Part shown: positions 7,944 through 15,737 of the stretch, piece after piece | Numbering within the stretch: position 1 is the stretch's first letter | Layout: every line of letters starts with the position of its first letter | Source of the DNA: Nostoc linckia FACHB-104 | GTDB lineage: Bacteria; Cyanobacteriota; Cyanobacteriia; Cyanobacteriales; Nostocaceae | Direction of reading: 5' to 3' | Assembly (NCBI RefSeq): GCF_014696615.1 | Contig: NZ_JACJQJ010000003.1 | Coordinates: 1 to 64,000, forward strand | Length of the DNA: 64,000 nucleotides | The notes under the pieces: model-generated | Seen by the model: the letters and a program-made list of their open reading frames with translations, nothing else | What the model was told of the DNA's origin: nothing | The model's database searches: none | Made by a program: the position numbers and the translations under genes

Positions 7944-9155
7944 TCAACCCCATAATAAGTGTGAAGCCAGCCCGATCGCTCCTCCTGCTAGAACGAACCA
8001 AGCAGAATTGATTTTGAACCGGAAAACAGCGATCGCACTCAATATTGCCAAGATAATTGTTAACCAATCCACTAGTGCGGCTCGTCCTAATGTGTAGGTA
8101 ACTCCTGCCATTAATCCTAGAGATGCTGCATTCACACCATCGAGAAAGCCACTAGCCCAGGGTGATTGACGTAATTTAGCCACCCAGGGATTAACCACCC
8201 ATACCAGCGCAAAGGCTGGTAAAAATATACCGATGGTAGCCGCGATCGCCCCAGTGTTTCCTGCTAGCAAATAGCCGATAAATGTTGCGGTGGTAAAAAC
8301 TGGCCCTGGTGTAAACTGTCCGATGGCTACAGCATCTAAAAGCTGCTGTGATGTTAACCAGTGGTTGCGCTCAACTAAATCCCGTTGCAGAAATGCCAAC
8401 AACACATAACCGCTACCATAAAGAACACATCCTATCTTCAGAAAAAAGAAAAAGACGTTAACCCAACTGAGTGATGTGATTGCTGCTGTACTACCAATCT
8501 GGGCGAAAACACCGGAAAAAGGTAATAGGAATGCTCCGGTTGTGTTACCTCTGGTTTGCCAATTTTTCACAAGCATGACAGCGATACCTAGCAAAATCAG
8601 CACCAAAATTTCATTGAATCCCGCGAAATATGCTGCGATCGCAACTACTCCAGCAGCGATCGTTGGTACATCTTTGGCTGCTTTTTTACCCAAATTCCAC
8701 ACAGCCAACAGCACGATCGCAATAATTACAGGTTTAATTCCATATAGCAGCCATCCCACTTGAGGGACGGTTTGATAGTGGGCATAAATGGCGGCTAATA
8801 CCCAAACTATCACCATCGCAGGCAGAATAAAGCAGCTACCTGCAACTAGTAAACCAGCCCATCCGGCGCGCTCATAGCCAATGTGAATGGCTAATTCCGT
8901 CGAGTTGGGGCCGGGAATTAAATTTGTAATTCCTAGTAAATCCAGCAGTTTCTCCCGACTCATCCATTGACGGCGATTAACTACTTCATTGTCCATCATG
9001 GCGATATGAGCAGCAGGGCCGCCAAAGGCGATCGTTCCTAATCGCAAAAACACCATTGCTAGTTGGGTTAATCGCTGCTGCTGTTGTTTGCGAGTCAGAG
9101 CACGAAAGGAAACCGCTGCTTGCTCTGCCTGAATATTCTCAGTTTCCTCGGTCAC
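7944..9155 (-). CDS. chrA: Chromate transporter, two-domain ChrA type
   Basis: A 403-residue membrane protein of the CHR family. It has the two homologous CHR halves typical of long-chain ChrA: the first with LRLGTIAFGGPAAHIAMM and PGPNSTELAIHIGY, the second with LKIGCVLYGSGYVLLAF and FTPGPVFTTATFIGYL, together about 10-13 hydrophobic segments. Family members efflux chromate; some CHR proteins may carry other anions, so the substrate is inferred. The start is GTG. It is transcribed away from a DUF442 gene, with a palindromic candidate operator in the shared upstream region. A hairpin terminator follows. Confidence 0.9.
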   Translation of the reverse strand: MTEETENIQAEQAAVSFRALTRKQQQQRLTQLAMVFLRLGTIAFGGPAAHIAMMDNEVVNRRQWMSREKLLDLLGITNLIPGPNSTELAIHIGYERAGWAGLLVAGSCFILPAMVIVWVLAAIYAHYQTVPQVGWLLYGIKPVIIAIVLLAVWNLGKKAAKDVPTIAAGVVAIAAYFAGFNEILVLILLGIAVMLVKNWQTRGNTTGAFLLPFSGVFAQIGSTAAITSLSWVNVFFFFLKIGCVLYGSGYVLLAFLQRDLVERNHWLTSQQLLDAVAIGQFTPGPVFTTATFIGYLLAGNTGAIAATIGIFLPAFALVWVVNPWVAKLRQSPWASGFLDGVNAASLGLMAGVTYTLGRAALVDWLTIILAILSAIAVFRFKINSAWFVLAGGAIGLASHLLWG

Positions 9156-9197
9156 TATAGTTTGCCTGATGATTTGATGATGTTGACAGCATCAATA

Positions 9198-9212
9198 TAT
9201 CGAAATTCGATA
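9198..9212. promoter_or_regulatory. Palindromic candidate operator between chrA and DUF442 gene
   Basis: TATCGAA-A-TTCGATA is a perfect 7-bp inverted repeat with a one-base centre, embedded in AT-rich DNA in the 144-bp gap between divergent genes. Its size fits a dimeric ArsR-, TetR- or BigR-like repressor site. No regulator gene is adjacent, so the factor is unknown. Confidence 0.35.
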
Positions 9213-9299
9213 ACGAAAATCTATATATGAAAGGTTAATTCATGCTACCATGCCGTTGATTGTCAAGTACGGTAAGTCTATCAGAATTATGAGGTATAT

Positions 9300-9725
9300 A
9301 TGAGTAATATCAAAAAGGTGAGCGATGAGTTTTCCGCAGGAGGACAACCAACCCCAGATACACTAAAACAACTTGCCGATCAAGGATATAAATCTGTGGT
9401 GAATTTGCGCGCACCTGATGAAGCTGGCGTATTAGATGACGAAGAGCAACAAGCTCAAGCTGTAGGTCTGGAATATGTTAATGTACCACTCAATTCCACA
9501 TCAGCTAACGATGGCTTAACGGCGAAAGTTCTCAGAGAACTAGAACAATTACCAACTCCCGTATATTTTCATTGTGGCGCAGGGGGAAGAGCTAACGCTT
9601 TGGCGCTAATTGCGTTGGCAACTCAACAGCAATTGAATCGCGAACAGGTTTTAGCAAAAGCCCAGGAACTTGGTATCAATCCAGAGCAAGCTCATCTCAA
9701 GCAGTTTTTAGATAGTCTCTCTTAA
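9300..9725 (+). CDS. DUF442 / beta-lactamase-hydrolase-like phosphatase family protein
   Basis: A 141-residue protein of the DUF442 family (the phosphatase-like domain of Blh proteins, TIGR01244 type). It shows FSAGGQPTPDTLKQLADQGY, VVNLR, and the signature loop HCGAGGRAN, a CX4R variant of the dual-specificity phosphatase P-loop that is normal for this family. Family members are cytoplasmic and often occur with sulfide-detoxifying or rhodanese domains; the true substrate is unknown. The start has GAGG five bases upstream. It is divergent from chrA and may share the TATCGAA palindrome with it. Its TAA stop lies inside the 8-bp target duplication of a MITE-like element. Confidence 0.8.
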   Translation: MSNIKKVSDEFSAGGQPTPDTLKQLADQGYKSVVNLRAPDEAGVLDDEEQQAQAVGLEYVNVPLNSTSANDGLTAKVLRELEQLPTPVYFHCGAGGRANALALIALATQQQLNREQVLAKAQELGINPEQAHLKQFLDSLS

Positions 9726-9727
9726 AT

Positions 9728-9872
9728 AAGTAGGTCGGCGAAATTAAAGATAACTGGCTGAGGCTGTCATTTGTCCTTGGTCATTTGTCCTTGGTCATTA
9801 GTCATTGGTAAGGATTTCAAGCCTATTTACGTTTTTTAACATAGTTTGCTTTATTTCCACCGACTTACTTAG
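9728..9872. mobile_element. 145-bp MITE-like element, family B copy 1
   Basis: Imperfect inverted ends AAGTAGGTCGGCG and CACCGACTTACTT, flanked on both sides by the direct repeat TCTTAAAT (9720-9727 and 9873-9880), consistent with a target-site duplication. The interior has repeated TCATTTGTCCTTGG units. Related copies lie at 28371-28463 (inverted, shorter) and 53964-54110. There is no coding capacity. Confidence 0.7.
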
Positions 9873-9918
9873 TCTTAAATAGTGCTGAGTGCTGAGTAAA
9901 ATAATTCAGCACTTTTTG

Positions 9919-10221
9919 TTACTGCTCAAATAATTCGCCAAATAATTCTCTTACTTTTCCTTTGGCATCCTCTAGAGTGACTTTTCCTAAATCGGTAGCT
10001 TGGTAAAGTCGTCGGTTTTGTCGCCCCGATCGCTCTTCAAAGGAAGATAAATATCCCTTACGCTCCATATCGTGCAACATCGGGTAGAGCGTTCCCGCAC
10101 TAAGTTTATAGCCGTGACGTGCCAGTTCTTCAATAATACCTAGCCCAAAAATTGGCTCCTGAACTGCATGATGCAGAATGTGAAGCCTAATCAAACTTGA
10201 GTAAAACTCTCTTCCATTCAT
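9919..10221 (-). CDS. PadR-family transcriptional regulator
   Basis: About 100 residues forming a PadR winged helix: REFYSSLIRLHILHHA, the conserved PIFGLGIIEELARHGYKLSAGTLYPMLHDMERKGYL and the wing RLYQATDLGK. PadR proteins repress neighbouring genes and often respond to small ligands or membrane stress. I choose ATG 10221 because the 25 extra residues of the longer frame do not belong to the domain. It is divergent from the DUF4349 lipoprotein gene, which is the obvious candidate target, through a gap of about 130 bases. Confidence 0.82.
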   Translation of the reverse strand: MNGREFYSSLIRLHILHHAVQEPIFGLGIIEELARHGYKLSAGTLYPMLHDMERKGYLSSFEERSGRQNRRLYQATDLGKVTLEDAKGKVRELFGELFEQ

Positions 10222-10354
10222 TGGGCAGACGATTGCAAAACTTAGAATTTTATTTTCGCTTATATCGCTTGTGTTACATAAATTGCAACAAAACAAGCTT
10301 CTATTGTGCCATCAGCCATACTGAAATTAATTTCATCTCTCTCAGGTTTAGATT

Positions 10355-11275
10355 ATGCCAGCCTCGACTCAATTACCAGGCAAATCTGCTTTATTTGTGA
10401 GTGCGCTGTTGGGAAGTGTGATTTTTACTAGCTGTGCTTCAGTGTCGCAAACAGGGAGTAGAGCATTACCTCCCAGTGCAGGTGATACCGTTAATCAAGC
10501 CGCACCCGCTGTTGAAAGTGGCGGTGAATCTCAAAAAGCTAATGCTGCACCAGTACCCCAAACGCGTCCGCAATTAATTAAAAAAGCAGCGATGACTGTA
10601 ATTGTTAACTCTGTAGATCGGAGTATCGATACAGTCACCAAAATTATCAACAACAAACAAGGAGACTTAATCGGATTAAACGAACGCCAACCAACTAAAG
10701 AGAATGCGCGTCATACTGCATCTATTATTCTGCGAGTACTGCAAAGCCAACTAGACTCAACTCTCAATGAATTAGCTAAATTAGGTACAGTAGAAAATCG
10801 TAATATTACGGCAGAAGATGTCAGTAACCAACTGGTAGATATCCAAGCTCGATTAAGTAATCTACGGAAAACAGAAGCTAATTTGCAAAAAATTATGGAT
10901 CGCTCTGGTTCCGTTAGAGATGTATTAAGTGTTGCTCAAGAACTTAGTAATGTTCGGCAATCAATTGAGCAAATTGATGCTCAACTCAAAAATCTTCAAA
11001 ATCAAGTTGCCTATTCTACTATTACTTTAAACCTGGAAGCAGCAGTTTCTAGTAGCAGCCCTCAGCGGGGTTTAGGTTCACAAATTCAAGAAACCTGGAA
11101 TAACTCTAGCAACTCTGTTGGGGAATTTACCGTTGGTTTGCTGAAGTTGGGTATTTGGTTAATGGTATACAGCCCTTACTTGTTGATTTTGGCTGCGGCT
11201 ATTTATGGTTTGAACCGTTGGCGACGCAGTTCTCAACCTGTAAGATCAACACCACCAGCAGAAAATTATGAGTAA
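10355..11275 (+). CDS. DUF4349 lipoprotein
   Basis: A 306-residue membrane protein. An N-terminal lipoprotein signal (LFVSALLGSVIFTSC, lipobox cysteine at about residue 27) is followed by a low-complexity linker. The DUF4349 domain comes next (AAMTVIVNSVDRSIDTVTKII, then a coiled coil LVDIQARLSNLRKTEANLQKIM and SNVRQSIEQIDAQLKNLQNQVAYSTITLNL). A C-terminal transmembrane helix (LLKLGIWLMVYSPYLLILAAAIYGL) precedes a basic tail. DUF4349 proteins are bacterial envelope proteins of unknown function and are often found near PadR or anti-sigma genes. The start has AGG eight bases upstream. Divergence from padR suggests control by it. Confidence 0.82.
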   Translation: MPASTQLPGKSALFVSALLGSVIFTSCASVSQTGSRALPPSAGDTVNQAAPAVESGGESQKANAAPVPQTRPQLIKKAAMTVIVNSVDRSIDTVTKIINNKQGDLIGLNERQPTKENARHTASIILRVLQSQLDSTLNELAKLGTVENRNITAEDVSNQLVDIQARLSNLRKTEANLQKIMDRSGSVRDVLSVAQELSNVRQSIEQIDAQLKNLQNQVAYSTITLNLEAAVSSSSPQRGLGSQIQETWNNSSNSVGEFTVGLLKLGIWLMVYSPYLLILAAAIYGLNRWRRSSQPVRSTPPAENYE

Positions 11276-11665
11276 ACACTAACTGAGGTTTGAGGCAAAA
11301 ACAACTCCGGGTAGCAACAGTTTAATGCAGCTATTTTTACTAAGAAATTACTTAATTACTTAAATAATCAGAGTCTTACCTTTTTTATTCAAACCCTAAC
11401 GCACGAAAAGGTGTGGTGCTGATGCGTTAGCGATAGCGTAACGCATCCTAGGTGAACTGGCTCTCCTACGTGAACTCCAAAAATCAAATATGAGTCCTAT
11501 ATTCCCTACAGGTTTTCTTGATAGCTTCCTGTTCTTAATTCCTGATTGATTACTAGAGTTACTCAGCCTCAGTTGTAATTATTAAGATTGTACCAATTAA
11601 CACGAAATAATTAGGCGCAGGAATGCCAAGATCAAAAAAGGACGACCAATGCTATTGACAGTACT
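11276..11665. other. Intergenic region with GATGCGTTA palindrome
   Basis: About 390 bases with no coding signal. It contains the palindrome GATGCGTTA (11421-11429) / TAACGCATC (11439-11447), one of three related palindromes in the window. The start of the downstream nitroreductase has no strong ribosome site. Confidence 0.5.
11421..11447. repeat. Dispersed palindrome GATGCGTTA, copy 1
   Basis: A perfect 9-bp inverted repeat with a 9-base loop. Related palindromes lie at 13245-13279 and 27265-27291, all with the core (TAG)GATG(C/T)GTTA. They are non-coding and probably fold in RNA or DNA. Confidence 0.55.
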
Positions 11666-13195
11666 ATGCCAGAAATACACCAATCAATTGCTCAGCACTA
11701 CCACGAACGTACTAAATATGACCCTGAGACTCTGTCTGCAAAAAGCCAGAGGTTAGATTGGGCTAAGCAACCAGTACCGTTTAAAGAATACAGAATTGGC
11801 TCGTCTTTTGATCTCAAACCCTACATTCTCGAAAATACCCCAGTTCCTGACATTGCAAATGCTCAATGGTGGCAAAGAATTTCCCGGTTACTGTTTCGTA
11901 GTTATGGACTAACGGCGAAAATGCCTTCTATGGGCAGTGCCGTATATTTAAGATCTGCGCCTAGTGCAGGTGGGTTGTACCCAGCTGAGGTGTATATAGT
12001 TTCCCGAGGAACGGAGTTGTTACCACCTGGGCTATATAACTACCAATGTCGGAGTCATTCGCTGATGCATTATTGGGAACGCGATGTGTGGACAGCTTTG
12101 CAAGAAGCTTGTCTTTGGCATCCTTCCTTAGAAAGTACGCAAATCGCAATTGTCATTACTGCAGTATTTTACCGTTCTGCTTGGCGATATGAAGACCGCG
12201 CTTACCGCCGCATCTTTTTAGATACAGGACATTTATTGGGGAATATTGAGTTAGCGGCGGCGGTGAATGACTATCGCCCCCATTTAATTGGCGGTTTTGT
12301 AGATGAAGCTGTTAACGATCTACTTTATATCGATCCGCAACAAGAAGGTGCGATCGCAGTTTTACCTCTGGCAGACTTATTAGATATCAAACAAAATTTA
12401 CCACCAGGAAGAACAGCGCTACCTTCTGCTACCGAAACGGATTATCCTCACATTCCCGATGGCCAGTTACTAAAATACTTTCATCACCAAACTCAAATCC
12501 AATCTGGTACAACTGGCAAACTCAATTTACCAGCAGTAAAACAAGAAAAATCCCTTGAAGATAAATACAACTTCCCCTTTTGTTTAAAAATTCCTACAGC
12601 TACTACACCAATTGAATGGGGAGAAAAGCTAGTAGAACTGGAAAACACCATGCACAAGCGCCGTTCTACTCGTGCTTATAGTGGTGAAGATATTAGTTTT
12701 GATGAACTCAAAGCTTTACTCGATTTCACCTATCAACCACAAAATTACATTTATCAAAGTTTAGATCCTGCTCCCGACTACTTTGACTTGAATTTAATCG
12801 AAACATTTATTACCGTGTGTGGAGTTAAACGACTAGAAGATGGCTGTTACTATTACGCACCTAAAGCCCAGGAATTAAGGCAAATTCGCTTTAAAAACTT
12901 CCGCAGAGAATTACACTACCTGTGCTTGGGACAAGATTTAGGGCGAGATGCCGCCGCTGTAGTATTCCATACCGCCGATCTTAAATCTGCGATCGCTCAA
13001 TATGGCGATCGCGTTTATCGTTATTTACACATGGATGCCGGACATTTAGGGCAACGGCTCAATTTAGCTGCTACTCAACTCAATGTAGGCGTTAGCGGTA
13101 TTGGTGGCTTTTTTGACGATCAAGTCAATGAAGTTTTGGGTATTCCTACTGACGAGGCAGTTCTTTACATTACCACTTTGGGAAGACCTCGTTAA
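11666..13195 (+). CDS. SagB/ThcOx-type double nitroreductase
   Basis: A 509-residue protein with two FMN-nitroreductase-like domains. The first (about residues 85-240) has SAGGLYPAEVYIVSRG, DTGHLLGNIELAA and FVDEAVNDLL. The second (about 325-509) has KRRSTRAYSGEDISFDEL, DAGHLGQRLNLAA and GIGGFFDDQVNEVLG. SagB/ThcOx enzymes oxidise azolines to azoles in peptide maturation, but stand-alone double-domain members like this are common in cyanobacteria without precursor or cyclodehydratase genes, and none is seen nearby. The role is therefore open: a flavin-dependent oxidoreductase of unknown substrate. It is likely cytoplasmic and monocistronic. Confidence 0.82.
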   Translation: MPEIHQSIAQHYHERTKYDPETLSAKSQRLDWAKQPVPFKEYRIGSSFDLKPYILENTPVPDIANAQWWQRISRLLFRSYGLTAKMPSMGSAVYLRSAPSAGGLYPAEVYIVSRGTELLPPGLYNYQCRSHSLMHYWERDVWTALQEACLWHPSLESTQIAIVITAVFYRSAWRYEDRAYRRIFLDTGHLLGNIELAAAVNDYRPHLIGGFVDEAVNDLLYIDPQQEGAIAVLPLADLLDIKQNLPPGRTALPSATETDYPHIPDGQLLKYFHHQTQIQSGTTGKLNLPAVKQEKSLEDKYNFPFCLKIPTATTPIEWGEKLVELENTMHKRRSTRAYSGEDISFDELKALLDFTYQPQNYIYQSLDPAPDYFDLNLIETFITVCGVKRLEDGCYYYAPKAQELRQIRFKNFRRELHYLCLGQDLGRDAAAVVFHTADLKSAIAQYGDRVYRYLHMDAGHLGQRLNLAATQLNVGVSGIGGFFDDQVNEVLGIPTDEAVLYITTLGRPR

Positions 13196-13655
13196 TCTTG
13201 GCAATTGAGGATGATTAATCAATTTTGCCAGCTTTGCCAAAGTTTAGGATGTGTTATGGCTTATGCCTAACACATCCTACATAATACTGATATTTTCTCA
13301 AAGTTAGAATTTGATTCCTGTATAACATAACTAGCGATCGCTCTTCATTGACGCTGCAGTTAATATAATTCATGTCACAAAACTTAACTATTGGCTGCTA
13401 GTAATTTTCAGGGGATAGTATTATTTCTCTTAATGACAATCTAATCTATAGGAATCCTGTTTAATTGTAGAGAATCAATAACACCGATTCACTCTTTGGT
13501 CAACCATAGTAAACCCTATGGTGGAATGAATAGATGTTCTATATACACATCTATTCCCTGATTATCTGTTGTCTGTTCCTTGTCCCTGCTCCCTCCGCAA
13601 ACTACTAATAATTTCCCAACTCAAATCAATAAAATTTTTTTACACATAAGCACTA
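13196..13655. other. Intergenic region upstream of the cyanobacteriochrome kinase
   Basis: About 460 bases with no gene. A hairpin (13245-13279) lies near the left end and the kinase promoter should lie in the AT-rich right half. An imperfect inverted repeat AACCATAGTAAACCCTATGGTGG is visible near 13502-13524. Confidence 0.45.
13245..13279. terminator. Hairpin after the nitroreductase gene (dispersed palindrome, copy 2)
   Basis: A perfect 12-bp inverted repeat TAGGATGTGTTA / TAACACATCCTA with an 11-base loop, 50 bases after the nitroreductase stop. It could act as a terminator, though no T tract follows, and it belongs to the GATG(C/T)GTTA palindrome family. Confidence 0.45.
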
Positions 13656-15722
13656 ATGCTGTTACCCGATCGCGAAAGGCAACGACTAGAATTACTTTAT
13701 CAATATCGAATTTTAGATACCGTACCAGAAGAATTTTTTGATGAACTCACGCAGTTGGCTGCGGATTTATGCGAAATGCCAATTGCAATGATTAGTTTAG
13801 TCGATGCTGAACGTGAATGGTTTAAGTCGAAAGTCGGAGTTAATCAAGCTGAAGTTCCCCGTAACTTGGCTTTTGGCGCTTATACGATTCTCGAAATTGA
13901 AAGCTTGATTATCCCAGATACTTTAGAAGATGAGCGATTTATTAAAAATCCACTTGTAATTTCTGATCCTTATTGTCGCAGTTATCTAGGAGTTCCTTTA
14001 ATTGCCTCAAACGGCTTGGCTATAGGTAGCTTTTGTGTAATTGATATTGTGCCTCGTTACTTCAATTTGCAACAACAAGCAATATTAAAAAAATTAGCCA
14101 AACAAGTATTGAGGTCTTTGGAATCACATCGAGAAAAAGTTACTAATTATAGCCAAAGGATGATTAATCTCCTATTCCGCCATCATCCTAATCCCATGTG
14201 GGTATATGACGGCAATACCCTAGAGTTTTTAGATGCAAATGAAGCAGCAGTTATTCATTATGGCTACTCTCGCAAAGAGTTATTAAGAATGCATGTGACG
14301 GACATTGATTTATCAGAAGACGTGCGTTTATTACAGAAATGTTTAGTTCACAAAAATAGTAAATTTAGTTTTTCCGGGGAAGCTCAGCATCGTCTCAAAG
14401 ATGGGCAGATTATTGATGTTGAAGTTGTGAAGCACGCCATCGAATATGATGCAAAATACGCTTGCTTAGTTTATAACCGAGATATTACAGAACGGAAAAA
14501 AACTGAACAGGCTATTAAAACTCAACTGGAACGAGAGCATTTGATGAGAACTGTTTCTGGGAGAATTCGTCACTCTTTGAATCTCCAGGATATACTCAAT
14601 GCTACGGTACAAGAGGTACGAGATATTCTTCAAGTTGATCGGGTAATAGTTTTTCGCTTTGCCGCAGATATGAGTGGTACAATTGTTGCCGAATCAGTAG
14701 AAAATGGCTGGACTGCTTGTATTGGTGTAGAGATAAAAGATACCTGCTTTCAAACAGGTGCAGAATTGGCGTGTTATCAAGGCCGTAACAAGGCGATCGC
14801 GAATATTTACGAAGCCGGACTTACTGATTGCCATATTAGGATGTTAGAACAGTTTGAAGTCAAAGCAAGTTTAGTAGTACCAATTCTCTTGCAGGTAAGT
14901 GAGGAAAATCCTAGCGCTAGCCTCTGGGGTTTATTAGTGGCGCACCAATGTTCTCATCCTCGCAAATGGGAAGAACATCAAATAGATCTACTCGATCAAC
15001 TGACTGTGCCAATTGCGATCGCCATTCAACAATCTAGTATCTTACAGCAAGCTCAGATGGAAATTGCCCAAAGACAGCAGGCTGAAGTTAAGCTGAGAAG
15101 CGCATTGGCCGAAAAAGAAGTGTTGCTCAAAGAGATTCATCATCGAGTTAAAAATAATTTACAAATTGTCTCTAGCCTGTTGCAGCTTCAGTCTCAAACC
15201 CTCGACTCGCCGGAAGCTATTAAAGTCCTCAGAGAAAGCCAAAATCGTATTGATTCTATCTCTTTAATTCACAAAAACTTATACACAACACCGAACATTG
15301 GACAACTCGATGTGGCTGAATATATCGATAATTTAGCAACTAATTTGTTAATTTCTTATCAGATAGAACCTGCAAAAATTAGTTTAGCAACTTATATAGA
15401 TGCAGTGAGCCTGAATATTGACCAAGCAATTGCTTGTGGCTTAATTATCAATGAATTAATCTCCAACGCTCTTAAACACGCTTTTACTAACCAACAGGTA
15501 GGCAATATTATAATTAGCTTGCATAATCTCGGAGAGACAATAGAAATGGTAGTGCAAGATGATGGTATTGGCTTACCAAATGATTTTGATTTAATAAATA
15601 CTAACTCACTAGGGCTTTCGTTAGTTTATGATTTAGCCACTGCTCAATTAGACGGAACTATTACAGTAGACAATGCGCGAGGAACACTATTCAAAATCCA
15701 ATTTCCACAATTAACTTTATAG
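13656..15722 (+). CDS. Cyanobacteriochrome-type sensor histidine kinase (GAF-PAS-GAF-HisKA_2)
   Basis: A 688-residue soluble kinase. Domains: an N-terminal GAF (about 25-155); PAS (about 172-285, ending in LVYNRDITERK); a second GAF (about 310-458); a short coiled coil; then HisKA_2 with KEIHHRVKNNLQIV (His495) and an HATPase (NELISNALKHAF, DDGIGLP). The second GAF has both hallmarks of a DXCF cyanobacteriochrome: D362-T-C364-F and the canonical bilin-binding C392-H393 in EAGLTDCHIRMLEQF. In DXCF proteins the first cysteine makes a reversible second bond to the bilin, usually giving blue/green or blue/teal photocycles. No transmembrane segment is seen. The next gene starts 15 bases later and is its likely phosphorelay partner. 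Confidence 0.88.
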   Translation: MLLPDRERQRLELLYQYRILDTVPEEFFDELTQLAADLCEMPIAMISLVDAEREWFKSKVGVNQAEVPRNLAFGAYTILEIESLIIPDTLEDERFIKNPLVISDPYCRSYLGVPLIASNGLAIGSFCVIDIVPRYFNLQQQAILKKLAKQVLRSLESHREKVTNYSQRMINLLFRHHPNPMWVYDGNTLEFLDANEAAVIHYGYSRKELLRMHVTDIDLSEDVRLLQKCLVHKNSKFSFSGEAQHRLKDGQIIDVEVVKHAIEYDAKYACLVYNRDITERKKTEQAIKTQLEREHLMRTVSGRIRHSLNLQDILNATVQEVRDILQVDRVIVFRFAADMSGTIVAESVENGWTACIGVEIKDTCFQTGAELACYQGRNKAIANIYEAGLTDCHIRMLEQFEVKASLVVPILLQVSEENPSASLWGLLVAHQCSHPRKWEEHQIDLLDQLTVPIAIAIQQSSILQQAQMEIAQRQQAEVKLRSALAEKEVLLKEIHHRVKNNLQIVSSLLQLQSQTLDSPEAIKVLRESQNRIDSISLIHKNLYTTPNIGQLDVAEYIDNLATNLLISYQIEPAKISLATYIDAVSLNIDQAIACGLIINELISNALKHAFTNQQVGNIIISLHNLGETIEMVVQDDGIGLPNDFDLINTNSLGLSLVYDLATAQLDGTITVDNARGTLFKIQFPQLTL

Positions 15723-15737
15723 TAGTAAATCTCAAAA

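Noticed and set aside
11666-13195. SagB-type gene considered as part of an azoline peptide pathway
   Set aside because: No precursor peptide, cyclodehydratase or exporter nearby; stand-alone members are common.
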